A DNA stretch of 64,000 nt from Nocardia vulneris (GCF_001613425.1 NZ_BDCI01000052.1:62001-126000); one strand, 5' to 3'; positions 55,083-63,737 are shown, numbered from the stretch's first letter. Program-made: numbers and translations. The notes: generated by a model not told the origin, from the letters alone.

Positions 55083-56107
55083 CGGCACACCTCCGATTGC
55101 GAATTGCCGCCGACCTGGGAGAACAGCCCCGGCGGCAGCAGCACGCCCCAGAGCGACACGTCCAATCGGCAGATGTAGGCATTGCCGTAGGCGCCATAGC
55201 TGGTGAATCTGGCCACGCCGTTGAGCAGGTCCGGGAGTTCGACGGCCGCCTGGTCCAACGAGGCCCCGTTGAGCAGCAGCAGCGCCACACCGCTGGTCGC
55301 ATCACGCTGTGCCCGAGCCATATTGGGCTTCACCTGACCGATCAGCTGGACCAGCGAGTCGGTCGAGGTGGCCACCTGCTGCACGGAACTCTTCAGCGAT
55401 TCGCCTTGCGCGTAGAGCGACTCGACCAGCGACCGTGCCTGCGTGATCAAGGTTTCCAGTTCACCGCTGCGGTGCGCGAGGCCGGCAATGACGCTGCTCA
55501 GATTGCTGATCACGTCACCGAGAATCTGATCCCGCTGTCCGAAGGTGCCCGCCAGCTCCGCCGCCTGGGTGATCAGCGCGCTCAACGACACGTTGTTGCC
55601 TTGCAGCGCCTGAATCATGGTCTCCGACAATGCGTTGATCTGATCCGGTTGCAGCACGCTGAACAGTGGCTCGAACCCGGACAGCAGCCCGGACACGTCG
55701 AACGACGGCTCGGTGCGCTCCAGCGGGATGGCCGACCCGCTCGGCACCGCCTGGCCGGCCTCGGCGCCGGGCACGAGCGCGACGTAGCGCTGCCCGATCA
55801 AATTCTGATAGCGCACCAGGGCTTTCGTCGTGGTTGTCAGTCGCTGCCGCTGCTGGATGCGGAACTCGACGCGCGCTCGGTAGTCCCCATCGAAGTCGAT
55901 CGCGTCCACCCGGCCGACCCGCACGCCCGCCATCCTGATGTCGTCCCCGACCCGCAGGCCGAGCACATCGGAGAAGGTCGCGGAATAGGAATCGGTATCG
56001 CCGGAGACCGATCGCTGCAGGGTGGACCAGATGGTGTAGGTGAGCACGATGGCGAGAACAGCGAAGAGGCTGAAGCCGATCAGCGCCTTGCCCGAGCGTC
56101 TCATCAT
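55079..56107 (-). CDS. mceB: Mce-family protein, B position
   Basis: 342 aa. N-terminal helix (about 9-26, IGFSLFAVLAIVLTYTIW), MCE domain (YSATFSDVLGLRVGDDIRMA), then helices, with a C-terminal CRLDVSLWGVLLPPG segment typical of MceB. Overlaps mceA by 3 nt within ATGA. Confidence 0.9.
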   Translation of the reverse strand: MMRRSGKALIGFSLFAVLAIVLTYTIWSTLQRSVSGDTDSYSATFSDVLGLRVGDDIRMAGVRVGRVDAIDFDGDYRARVEFRIQQRQRLTTTTKALVRYQNLIGQRYVALVPGAEAGQAVPSGSAIPLERTEPSFDVSGLLSGFEPLFSVLQPDQINALSETMIQALQGNNVSLSALITQAAELAGTFGQRDQILGDVISNLSSVIAGLAHRSGELETLITQARSLVESLYAQGESLKSSVQQVATSTDSLVQLIGQVKPNMARAQRDATSGVALLLLNGASLDQAAVELPDLLNGVARFTSYGAYGNAYICRLDVSLWGVLLPPGLFSQVGGNSQSEVCR

Positions 56108-57474
56108 TTGCCGTCCCCGTTCACCGGATACATCGCTCCGCCTGCCAGCAGCGGGGCCAATAGCAGGTACTGCGCGGCGTTCGGCCTACCGCCGACGATC
56201 GCGGCCACCGCGGACGTGCCACGTAACCCACCGGAATCGGCATGCGGCGCGTCGTCTTTCGCCGCAGCGGGCGCGGTGAGGCCGGGAATCATGGGCAGCC
56301 CTGGGATCGTGGGGAGAGCCGGCATGGTGGGCAGCACCGGCTTCGGCCCGGCCGCATCCAGCCAGCCCGGCTGCTGCTGCGCCGGAAACTCTTGCGGGGG
56401 TGCAACTTCCGGAATCGACGCGCCACCGCAGCGCGGCCCTGACATGGTGCCGTACCGCGGGCAATCCGCGGCGGTGTACTGCTGGAACGGCGTGAACGAC
56501 ACGTCCATCTTCCACACCATCTGGCGGCTCGGTCCGAACGAGAAGACCGAACGCAGCTTCTGCAGCGAGACATTGAAATTGGCCGCCGTCTCCGGCAACG
56601 CCGACGGGTCCTGGGCCAGGCTGCCGAACAGTTCACTGACCCCGGAGACCACCTCTTTGCCCGCGTCGGGGTTGCGCGCGAACAGCGAATTCACCGAATC
56701 GACCGCGCCGCCCGCGTTCGTCAGCAAGGCGACGAGCTGCTCCCGCCGTTCGGTGAGCGTGCGGGCGGTGGTCACCGAATCCGACAGCACGCCCACCAGG
56801 TCGGGCGCGGAGACGCTCAGCGCGGTGGCCGCCCGGCCGAGGTCGCCGAGCAGGTTGCCGACGCCGGGCACGGCGTGCACCTCGGTGAGCCAGCGGTCCA
56901 ACCGCTCGATGGTCGAGCCGGGCACCCGCGCGGCCGGATCGAGCGCGTCGGCGAGTGTCGCGAGCACCCGGCCCAGCTTTTCCGGCTGGATGTGGTCGAG
57001 CACGTCGCGCAGCACGCTGAGCGTGGTCTGCAACTGGACCGTGCCCTCGCTGGTGTCCTCCGAGATTTCCGCCCCCGCCCGCAAGGTCGCGGTGCCGCGG
57101 CCGTTGTCCACCAGCTCGATCGCCGTCACGCCGAAGATATTGCTGGGGATCACCCGCGCCGTGACCTGAGCCGGAATCATTCCGGCGACAGCGGGTTTCA
57201 GGTCGAGTTCGGCGCGCTGACGCTCGCCCTTCGCGACGACCTGCACCTCGGCGACCGATCCGACGATCATGCCGCGGAACTTCACATCGGCGTGCGCGGG
57301 CAGGCCGTCCCCGGTGCTGGTGAGCACCGCGACGACGCCGACCTTGTCCTCGAACCGGCCGGTATAGCGCAGCCCGAGCAGGTACAGCAGCAACAGCACG
57401 ATGGCGGTCAACGCCAGGCCGGCGAGCGCGAGCTGCCGCGCGCTCGGACCGCGTCCACTGGGGTCGATGAGCAT
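56104..57474 (-). CDS. mceA: Mce-family protein, A position
   Basis: 456 aa. Transmembrane anchor (about 15-34, LALAGLALTAIVLLLLYLLG), MCE domain (VVAVLTSTGDGLPAHADVKF), helical domain, then an extended Pro-rich C-terminal tail with PALPTIPGLPMIPGL repeats. The tail may reach into the cell wall. First Mce subunit of the operon, 9 bp after yrbE-B. Confidence 0.9.
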   Translation of the reverse strand: MLIDPSGRGPSARQLALAGLALTAIVLLLLYLLGLRYTGRFEDKVGVVAVLTSTGDGLPAHADVKFRGMIVGSVAEVQVVAKGERQRAELDLKPAVAGMIPAQVTARVIPSNIFGVTAIELVDNGRGTATLRAGAEISEDTSEGTVQLQTTLSVLRDVLDHIQPEKLGRVLATLADALDPAARVPGSTIERLDRWLTEVHAVPGVGNLLGDLGRAATALSVSAPDLVGVLSDSVTTARTLTERREQLVALLTNAGGAVDSVNSLFARNPDAGKEVVSGVSELFGSLAQDPSALPETAANFNVSLQKLRSVFSFGPSRQMVWKMDVSFTPFQQYTAADCPRYGTMSGPRCGGASIPEVAPPQEFPAQQQPGWLDAAGPKPVLPTMPALPTIPGLPMIPGLTAPAAAKDDAPHADSGGLRGTSAVAAIVGGRPNAAQYLLLAPLLAGGAMYPVNGDGK

Positions 57475-57483
57475 CGCGGGCCC

Positions 57484-58347
57484 CTATCCCGAGATCCGGA
57501 ACCCGGGGTCGATACCCCAGATGGCCAGTGTCAGAAACAGATTCGCGAATACCATGACGACGATGACCATCTTGATGGCCCGGCCCGCCGCGTGTCCGAC
57601 GCCCTCCGGGCCGCCGGTGGCGACATAGCCGTAGTAGCACTGCAGGAACGTCGAGATCAGCACGAACACCATCACTTTGAGCACCGAGAAGAACACGTCG
57701 GCGCCGTTGAGGAACTGGAAGAAGTAGTGGTCGTAGGTACCCGCCGAGGTGCCGCCGAGAAACAACACCGACAGCTTCGTCATCAGATACGCGACCGCGA
57801 GGCCGACGCTGTACAGCGGGACGATGGTCAGGGTCGCCGCGATCATCCGCGTGCTCACCAGATACGGAAGTGGACGGATCGCAATGGATTCCAGCGCGTC
57901 GATCTCCTCGGAGATGCGCATCGCGCCCAATTGCGCGGTGAAGCGGCAGCCCGCCTGGATGGCGAAGGCCAGCGTCGCCAGGATCGGCCCGATCTCGCGG
58001 GTGGTGGCGAACCCGGAGATGGCACCGGTGAGCGGGTTCATCGTGAGCAGGTTCAGCGCGGTGTAGGACTCCATCCCGACCGTGATGCCGCCGAAGCCAC
58101 ACAGGATGACGACCACGCCGACCGTGCCGCCGCCGACGATGAGCGAGCCGTTGCCCCAGCCCACATCGGCGGTGAGCCGCAGCACCTCTTTGCGATAGTG
58201 CTTCAGCACGAACGGAATCGCCGCGATCGCCGCGACGAAGGTGATGGCCTGATGCCCGGCCCGCTGATTGGCCCGCACCGGCCCCTGCGCGGCCGCGCCG
58301 AGCAGCCGCAGCGGTCGCAGCGCCGGCGGGGTGTACCGCGAACCCAT
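57484..58347 (-). CDS. yrbEB: YrbE/MlaE-family permease, second subunit
   Basis: 287 aa. Five or six membrane helices and the MlaE coupling region EEIDALESIAIRPLPYLVST that docks on the MceG-type ATPase. With the first YrbE it forms the permease of the Mce ABC system. No mceG ATPase gene is in the window; it is usually unlinked in this group. Spaced 1 bp from yrbEA. Confidence 0.93.
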   Translation of the reverse strand: MGSRYTPPALRPLRLLGAAAQGPVRANQRAGHQAITFVAAIAAIPFVLKHYRKEVLRLTADVGWGNGSLIVGGGTVGVVVILCGFGGITVGMESYTALNLLTMNPLTGAISGFATTREIGPILATLAFAIQAGCRFTAQLGAMRISEEIDALESIAIRPLPYLVSTRMIAATLTIVPLYSVGLAVAYLMTKLSVLFLGGTSAGTYDHYFFQFLNGADVFFSVLKVMVFVLISTFLQCYYGYVATGGPEGVGHAAGRAIKMVIVVMVFANLFLTLAIWGIDPGFRISG

Positions 58348-58348
58348 C

Positions 58349-59203
58349 TCAGAGCACCTTCGCCGGGAACAGCGTGTTGTACACCTGGGTGATGATGATG
58401 TTGGTGGCGAACAGCATCAGCGCCGAATTGACCACGGCCGCGTTGACCGAGTTCGCGACCCCGCCGGGGCCGCCTTTCGTGTGCAGCCCGATATCGCAGG
58501 CGATGATCGCGGTGAGCGCCCCGAAAATAGCGGCCTTCACCAGCGCGACGATCAGATCGTTCGCGACGGCGAAGGAGGCGAAGGTGCTGATGAACGAGCC
58601 CGAAGTGCCGCCCTGCGCATAGACGTTGAACAGATAGCCGGTGGCGAAGCCGACGAACACGACGAACCCGCACAGCAGCATGCTGACCAATACCGCGGCC
58701 GCGAGTCGCGGGGCGACCAGCCGGCGGATCGGATCGACGCCCATCACCCGCATCGCGTCGATCTCCTCCCGGATGGTGCGCGAGCCGAGATCCGCGCAGA
58801 TGGCCGAGCCGACCGCACCGGCGATCATCAGCGACGTGACCAGCGGCGCTCCCTGCCGGATGATGCCGAGACCGCTGACCGCGCCGATGAACGTGGTCGC
58901 CCCGACCTGACTCACCAACGCGCCCAACTGGATCGAGACCACGACGGCCACGGGGATCGCGACGAAGACCGTCGGCGCCGCGGACACGTTGGCCATGAAG
59001 GCGCACTGCTTGACGAATTCCTGGAACGGGAAGCGGCGGGCCACCAGCGCACGGACCATCTCGACGACGGCGTCGCGACCGAGCCGCACCTGCCTGCCGA
59101 GGGTTTCCAGCGACCGTTGCGGGTGGCGCTGCCACAGGCCACGCAGGTCGTCGACGGCCTTTTCCAGATCGGTCCGGTCGGGCGGGCGTTCGGTGATGGT
59201 CAC
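58349..59203 (-). CDS. yrbEA: YrbE/MlaE-family permease, first subunit
   Basis: 284 aa. An N-terminal cytoplasmic helix (LEKAVDDLRGLWQRHPQRSL) precedes the membrane domain, and the coupling segment reads EEIDAMRVMGVDPIRRLVAP. Pairs with YrbE-B. Two small membrane protein genes precede it. Confidence 0.93.
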   Translation of the reverse strand: MTITERPPDRTDLEKAVDDLRGLWQRHPQRSLETLGRQVRLGRDAVVEMVRALVARRFPFQEFVKQCAFMANVSAAPTVFVAIPVAVVVSIQLGALVSQVGATTFIGAVSGLGIIRQGAPLVTSLMIAGAVGSAICADLGSRTIREEIDAMRVMGVDPIRRLVAPRLAAAVLVSMLLCGFVVFVGFATGYLFNVYAQGGTSGSFISTFASFAVANDLIVALVKAAIFGALTAIIACDIGLHTKGGPGGVANSVNAAVVNSALMLFATNIIITQVYNTLFPAKVL

Positions 59204-59222
59204 AAGAATTGCCTTTCCGGCC

Positions 59223-59411
59223 TCAGGCGGTACCGCTCAGCTGCCGCTCGAGCAGGACGAGAAGAAAGCCGAGCACCGCGATGCCCGCCGCGACGGAGCT
59301 GAGCACGGCGAGCCAGAGCCCGAAGCGCAGCACCGGATTCACCCGCCGGCGGCCGCCGAGGATCTGCACGGCCAGCACCAGCACGTCGATCAGCCAAACC
59401 AAGATCATCAT
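59223..59411 (-). CDS. Small two-helix membrane protein of the mce operon
   Basis: 62 aa from ATG 59411, which overlaps the stop of the upstream gene (TGATG). Two hydrophobic segments (ILVWLIDVLVLAVQILGG and a helix with LWLAVLSSVAAGIAVLGFLL) flank a basic loop GGRRRVNP. No known family; the coupling to yrbEA (19 bp) suggests a role with the permease. Confidence 0.75.
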   Translation of the reverse strand: MMILVWLIDVLVLAVQILGGRRRVNPVLRFGLWLAVLSSVAAGIAVLGFLLVLLERQLSGTA

Positions 59412-59635
59412 CAGGTCATGCACACATTCGAGAAGGTGAGCACGGGCCAGCACACGATCGAGCCCAGGAACGAGACGACGACGTCGATGCCGTGCATGTT
59501 TCGTAGGTGGCTGGTGTGCGTGAGCGTCCAGACGACGCCGATCAGCCCGTAGGGAACGGCGAGAATGATCAGGGTTCCGAGGAACTCCGAGACCTTCATC
59601 TCGTAGCTGAACAGCCGATCCAGCTTCTCGAGCAT
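59411..59635 (-). CDS. Small membrane protein, first gene of the mce operon
   Basis: 74 aa from ATG 59635, with AAAGGA 5 nt upstream. A basic/acidic N-terminus (MLEKLDRLFSYEMKVSEF) is followed by two hydrophobic helices (LGTLIILAVPYGLIGVVW and VVSFLGSIVCWPVLTF). A longer frame to 59821 has no ribosome site. Unknown function; such leader genes are known in Nocardia and Rhodococcus mce operons. Confidence 0.75.
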   Translation of the reverse strand: MLEKLDRLFSYEMKVSEFLGTLIILAVPYGLIGVVWTLTHTSHLRNMHGIDVVVSFLGSIVCWPVLTFSNVCMT

Positions 59636-59741
59636 GCGTGTCCTTTCGCGTGCCGACCGAACGTCACCGGCCCCACACGAGCGCCCCGAGAGATCCGCCG
59701 TTGGATGTGGCCGGCCGCCGCGCGGTCCGGTATGGGCGGCT

Positions 59742-59747
59742 ATGTTA
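59742..59747 (-). promoter_or_regulatory. Possible -10 (TAACAT) of the mce operon
   Basis: On the minus strand TAACAT matches the actinobacterial TANNNT form and lies about 107 bp before ATG 59635. The -35 region is poor. Low confidence. Confidence 0.25.
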
Positions 59748-59830
59748 CGCACGATTCCGGTCTGAAAGGAAGGGTTTGGCGAAGATTGCCCGGCCGTCCG
59801 CACGCGAATAATTGCACGCACATCGGCCCG

Positions 59831-59859
59831 TTGACGGCAGGCCGCAGGCGACTTAAGTT
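59831..59859 (+). promoter_or_regulatory. Sigma-A-type promoter of the MpaB-like gene
   Basis: TTGACG (59831-59836), a 17-bp spacer, then TAAGTT (59854-59859): near-ideal spacing and a TANNNT -10. The start codon lies 64 bp further on. Confidence 0.7.
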
Positions 59860-59876
59860 ATCTGTAGTTCACAGAT
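59860..59876. promoter_or_regulatory. Operator ATCTGT-N5-ACAGAT at the transcription start
   Basis: Perfect 6-bp inverted repeat with a 5-bp spacer, placed directly after the -10 element, where a bound repressor would block initiation. It may be read by a regulator from this region, such as the double-HTH proteins (inference). Confidence 0.55.
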
Positions 59877-59922
59877 TCTTTACAGGGACGCCGAGTCGAT
59901 CCAGCCTTGGGAAGGACTCCCT

Positions 59923-60831
59923 ATGACCGCCGCCGCCCATTCCCCCGATCAGCACGATGTCGCCCCACTGCCGAAAGAGCGCACCCGAATCCCGATCGGC
60001 TCCGCGCATCGACCGGTCCGCAAACGCCCGATCACGCTGACCGACGCGCTGGACTTCTGGTCCTTCGCCGGGGCAGCGGCCAATGTGGCGATGCAGATGG
60101 CACGGCCGGGCGTAGGGTACGGCGTCGCCGAGAGCAAGGTCGAATCCGGGGCGCTGATGCGGCATCCATGGAAGCGGGCCAGGACCACCACGCAATACCT
60201 CGCCGTGGCGATCCTCGGCACGGAAGCGGAGCGGCTCGCCTATCGCGAGGCGGTGAATGTCGCTCATCGGCAAGTACATTCGGCCCCGGGCGCCGCAGTG
60301 AAGTACAACGCGTTCGACCGCGATCTCCAATTATGGGTCGCCGCATGTCTTTACATCGGTTTCGAGGACACCTATCAACTGCTGCAGGGCCGCATGAACG
60401 ACGAGCAGGCCGAGGCGTTCTATGCCACGTCGTCGACCCTCGGCACCACGTTGCAGGTGACCGCGGAGATGTGGCCCGCCACCCGTGCGGATTTCGATCG
60501 GTACTGGAACGAAGCCTGCGGTCGGGTCGCGATCGACGAATTCGTCCGGAGCTACCTGGACGACCTGCTCGAGCTGCGCATGATCCACTGGTATCTGCGG
60601 CTCCCGTTCCGGAACCTGTTGAAGTTCTTGACCATCGGCTTCCTCGCCCCCGTTTTCCGTGAACAGCTCCGGGTCGAATGGACCGCCGCCGATCAACGCC
60701 GGTTCGAGCACCTGTTCGTCTTCGTCGCCTTCGTCAACAGATTCATCCCCCGCTTCGTCCGGCACGGCGGGACCCACGCCCTCATGGCCGACGTGCGGCG
60801 CCGGATCCACAAACACAAAGACCTGATCTGA
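59923..60831 (+). CDS. Oxygenase MpaB-family protein (DUF2236)
   Basis: 302 aa. Recognised from the helical DUF2236/MpaB pattern: GVGYGVAESKVESGALMRHP near the start, RTTTQYLAVAILGTEAERLA, VNVAHRQVH, and YNAFDRDLQLWVAACLYIGF. The fungal relative MpaB' cleaves a lipid-like chain oxidatively in mycophenolic acid synthesis; bacterial members are mostly uncharacterised heme-associated enzymes. ATG 59923 has GGAAGGA 6 nt upstream. It is divergent from the mce operon, suggesting a lipid or terpenoid substrate (inference). A strong hairpin follows. Confidence 0.85.
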   Translation: MTAAAHSPDQHDVAPLPKERTRIPIGSAHRPVRKRPITLTDALDFWSFAGAAANVAMQMARPGVGYGVAESKVESGALMRHPWKRARTTTQYLAVAILGTEAERLAYREAVNVAHRQVHSAPGAAVKYNAFDRDLQLWVAACLYIGFEDTYQLLQGRMNDEQAEAFYATSSTLGTTLQVTAEMWPATRADFDRYWNEACGRVAIDEFVRSYLDDLLELRMIHWYLRLPFRNLLKFLTIGFLAPVFREQLRVEWTAADQRRFEHLFVFVAFVNRFIPRFVRHGGTHALMADVRRRIHKHKDLI

Positions 60832-60839
60832 GCGTGACA

Positions 60840-60873
60840 CCGTCGTCCGGGCGGCGCACCACCCGGACGACGG
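60840..60873. terminator. Perfect 12-bp hairpin between convergent genes
   Basis: CCGTCGTCCGGG (60840-60851), a 10-nt loop, then CCCGGACGACGG (60862-60873). It stands between the MpaB-like gene and the serine hydrolase, which face each other, and would end both. No T-tract. Confidence 0.85.
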
Positions 60874-60895
60874 AGACCCCTCGATCAGGCAGGAC

Positions 60896-62026
60896 TCATG
60901 GGCAGAGCGCGTCGCTGAGCAGGTCGATGAAATCGGGTTCGGACTTCGGCGCTTTGTTGAAGGTGTAAGTCACGGCCCGGCCGTCCGGGGTCGCGCCGGA
61001 CAGTGTCAGGAAGCCGTAGATACCACCGCTGTGCCCGACATATTCTGCGCCGCAAGGCAATCGAATCGATCCGACGCCGAGCCCGTAGGACATGTCGATG
61101 GTCTCGTCGCCCATCGGCACACCGGCCCGCATCTGCGGCAATTCAGCGGCGGGCACCACTTTCCCGGCCAGCAATGCGGTGAAGAAGCGGTTCAGGTCGG
61201 TACCGGTGGACACCATCGCACCGGCGGACCACGGCACCGACGGTTCGATGCGGGACACCTCGGTGACCACGCCGTCGATCTCGTCGTAACCCTTCGGGTG
61301 CGGACCGCGGATATCCCGCTCGCCGGGACCGGGCAGGTAGGTATCGGACAGCTCCAGCGGAACCAGAACCCGCCGCTGCAGCTCCTCGACATAGGTTGCG
61401 CCCGTGACTTTTTCGATGAGCATCCCGGCGACGATGTAGTTGGTGTTGCTGTACTCGTAGCGGGTGCCGGGCGCGAAATCGGCGGGCATGGTGAGCGCGA
61501 TCGCGATCTCCTCGGCCGCGGTCATGGTGCGGTTCTCCAGCGCCGCGCGGTACTCGTCGATTCGGGGATCCCTGGTGAGTTCGGGCAGTCCGCTCTGATG
61601 GCGCAAGACCTGGCGTACTGTGATCGCCCGCCCGTCGATGCCCGGTCCGGTCAGCAGACCCGGCAGGTAGGTGTCGATCGGCTCGTCCAACCGGACCTTG
61701 CCCTCCGCGACCAGTTGCAGAATCACCGCACTGGTAAAGGTCTTCGTGATGCTGCCGATCCGGGTGCGCTGCAGCGGCTCGGCGGGCATCTTCGCGTGCG
61801 TGGCGGTGTCGGACTCGCCACTGGTGAGCACCGCGGTCGCACCGTCACCGGTGACGGTCGCGATAGCGCCGGCGCCGCCCGCCGCGACGATTGTGTCGAT
61901 ATTCTCCTGTACCGCACGAATCCTGTTGTCCGACAGTCGTTCTGCCGGTACCGGCGCCGATTCCGAGGAACACCCGGCAAGCAGTCCGGCGGCGGCGAGA
62001 GCGGCGGCGAGCGGTGCGAGGCGCAT
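60896..62026 (-). CDS. Serine-hydrolase lipoprotein (beta-lactamase / D-Ala-D-Ala carboxypeptidase family)
   Basis: 376 aa from ATG 62026. Signal peptide with lipobox LLAGC (acylated Cys19), so it is anchored outside the membrane. Class C-like fold motifs: S92-I-T-K95 (nucleophile and base), YSNTNY (second motif) and HSGGIYG (KTG equivalent). Such proteins are esterases, peptidases or low-activity beta-lactamases; the substrate cannot be told. A longer frame to 62152 has no signal peptide start. Confidence 0.9.
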   Translation of the reverse strand: MRLAPLAAALAAAGLLAGCSSESAPVPAERLSDNRIRAVQENIDTIVAAGGAGAIATVTGDGATAVLTSGESDTATHAKMPAEPLQRTRIGSITKTFTSAVILQLVAEGKVRLDEPIDTYLPGLLTGPGIDGRAITVRQVLRHQSGLPELTRDPRIDEYRAALENRTMTAAEEIAIALTMPADFAPGTRYEYSNTNYIVAGMLIEKVTGATYVEELQRRVLVPLELSDTYLPGPGERDIRGPHPKGYDEIDGVVTEVSRIEPSVPWSAGAMVSTGTDLNRFFTALLAGKVVPAAELPQMRAGVPMGDETIDMSYGLGVGSIRLPCGAEYVGHSGGIYGFLTLSGATPDGRAVTYTFNKAPKSEPDFIDLLSDALCP

Positions 62027-62131
62027 ACCGGTAACGGTAGGTAAGCGAACGGTGGACGCACATCCGGGACGAACCCGGAGATCGCCCCTGAGGCCCGATC
62101 CCCTTCGAGGATGAGAAGCGTCCGCGCGGGC

Positions 62132-62162
62132 TTGCATTGGAGTGCACTCCAACTTTTACAGT
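62132..62162 (+). promoter_or_regulatory. MerR-type promoter: 19-bp spacer with a 16-bp palindrome
   Basis: TTGCAT (-35, 62132-62137) and TACAGT (-10, 62157-62162) are 19 bp apart. The space holds the perfect palindrome TTGGAGTGCACTCCAA (62137-62152). Over-long spacers with a dyad between -35 and -10 are the hallmark of MerR-family control, where the regulator untwists the DNA to allow transcription. The ATG at 62169 falls where transcription should start, so the mRNA may be leaderless. Confidence 0.75.
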
Positions 62163-62168
62163 CCTCCC

Positions 62169-62990
62169 ATGACCACGATCCAACAGCCCACCGGGGACAA
62201 CGACCGTTTCGAGCGCGGCTTGGCGCTGCTCAAAGAGATCGGCGGGCCCGACGGTCCCGCGGTACTGGAGAGTCTGGGCGATATCGCCCCCGACCTGGGC
62301 CGGATCACCGTGGAGTTCGGCTACGGCGATATCCTGTCCCGGCCCGGCTTGACGCTGCGCGAACGCGAGTTGACCACGGTGGGCGCCCTGGCCGCACTCG
62401 GGCACGCCGCACCGCAACTGCGCTGGCATATCAACGGTGCGCTCAATGTCGGCTGCACCCGCACCGAGATCGTCGAGGTGCTGATCCACGCCAGCGTCTA
62501 CGCGGGATTCCCGGTCGCGCTGAACGGTCTCACCGCCGCGAAAGAGGTCTTCGCCGCCCGCACCGATCTACCCGAAGAGCCCGCGCCGGAACCGGCTCCC
62601 ACGGGTGCGCGGTTCGAGCGGGGCACCGCCGCGCTGTCCGAGATCGACGGCGAAGCCGGCGAGCAGGTCGTCGCCGCATTGCAGGACATCGCCCCGGACT
62701 TCGCGCGGCTGCTCGTCGAGTTCTCCTTCGGAGACATCTATGCCCGGCCTGGGCTCGACCTGAAGACCCGCGAAATGGTGACGGTGGCGATGTGCACCGC
62801 GCTCGGCGCCGCACCCCAACTCGGCGTGCACATCCACGGCCTGCTCAACGTCGGCGGCAGCGAGCAGGAGGTGGTCGAAGTCCTGATCCAGATGGCGGGC
62901 TACGCCGGCTTCCCGGCCGCGTTGAACGGAATCTCGGTGGCGCGCACCGTCTTCGCCGAGCGCCGCAGCCATCGAAATGCCGATGCCTGA
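62169..62990 (+). CDS. Two-domain carboxymuconolactone decarboxylase-like (AhpD-type) protein
   Basis: 273 aa made of two tandem CMD domains (about 40-130 and 180-265) joined by a Pro/Glu-rich linker. Each repeat has the same layout: LTLRERELTTVGALAALGHA ... GFPVALNGL, and LDLKTREMVTVAMCTALGAA ... GFPAALNGI. The CxxC redox motif of AhpD is absent, so a plain peroxidase role is unlikely; decarboxylase or lyase function is possible. No ribosome site precedes ATG 62169, which fits a leaderless transcript from the MerR-type promoter. Confidence 0.88.
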   Translation: MTTIQQPTGDNDRFERGLALLKEIGGPDGPAVLESLGDIAPDLGRITVEFGYGDILSRPGLTLRERELTTVGALAALGHAAPQLRWHINGALNVGCTRTEIVEVLIHASVYAGFPVALNGLTAAKEVFAARTDLPEEPAPEPAPTGARFERGTAALSEIDGEAGEQVVAALQDIAPDFARLLVEFSFGDIYARPGLDLKTREMVTVAMCTALGAAPQLGVHIHGLLNVGGSEQEVVEVLIQMAGYAGFPAALNGISVARTVFAERRSHRNADA

Positions 62991-63041
62991 TATCGGCGAT
63001 CCCATTGGCCACCTTCCGTGCCCGTACCTAGGGTCGAAGAC

Positions 63042-63737
63042 ATGGCGAAAATACTGTTCGTACTGACCGGCGCCGACCACTGGACCCTGGCCGACGGCAC
63101 CCTGCACCCCACCGGCTTCTGGGCCGAGGAGTTCGCGGTGCCCTACGAAGCGGCCAAAGCGGCCGGCCACGAGATCGTGGTCGCCACGCCCGGCGGTCTC
63201 GTGCCACCGGTGGACAAGGGCAGCCTGGCCGCCGAGTACAACGGCGGTCAGGACATCGCCGACAAACGGGCCGAAACACTCACGAACGCCGTCGAGTTGC
63301 AGCGGCCCGCCGATCTCGCCCAGGTCGACCTCGCCGACTACGACGCGGTCTACTACCCGGGCGGGCACGGGCCGATGGAAGACCTCGCGGTGAACCGCGA
63401 ATCCGGCGAACTCCTCACCGCCGCACTGCGATCCGGCAAACCGCTCGCGGTGGTCTGCCACGGTCCGGCCGCCCTGCTCGCCGCCACGAACACCGACGGC
63501 ACCAACGCCTTCGCCGGCTACACGCTCACCGGTTTCACCAATGCCGAGGAACGGCAGGGCGGCCTCGCCGACAAGGCCAAGTGGCTGCTACAGGACCGGC
63601 TCGTCGAACTCGGCGCGGATTTCCAGGAGGGCGAGCCGTGGGCGCCGAAGGTCGTGGTGGACCGCAACCTGATCACCGGCCAGAATCCGGCGTCGTCCGC
63701 ACCGGTCGCCGCGGAGCTGCTGAAGAAGCTGGCCTGA
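63042..63737 (+). CDS. DJ-1/PfpI-family protein (type 1 glutamine amidotransferase-like)
   Basis: 231 aa. Nucleophile elbow VVCHGPAALL with Cys139, acidic partner near Glu29-Glu30 (AEEF), and the YYPGGHGPMED loop. Close to the Hsp31-like class, whose members can act as cofactor-free glyoxalases or chaperones. Fits aldehyde defence with its neighbours. A TTGGCC / TAGGGT pair (63005-63010, 63029-63034, 18 bp apart) would start transcription right at the ATG, again suggesting a leaderless mRNA (weak). Confidence 0.9.
   Translation: MAKILFVLTGADHWTLADGTLHPTGFWAEEFAVPYEAAKAAGHEIVVATPGGLVPPVDKGSLAAEYNGGQDIADKRAETLTNAVELQRPADLAQVDLADYDAVYYPGGHGPMEDLAVNRESGELLTAALRSGKPLAVVCHGPAALLAATNTDGTNAFAGYTLTGFTNAEERQGGLADKAKWLLQDRLVELGADFQEGEPWAPKVVVDRNLITGQNPASSAPVAAELLKKLA

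Noticed and set aside
59411..59821. 136-aa version of the first small mce-operon protein
   Set aside because: The extra N-terminus has no membrane or family features, while ATG 59635 has a good ribosome site.
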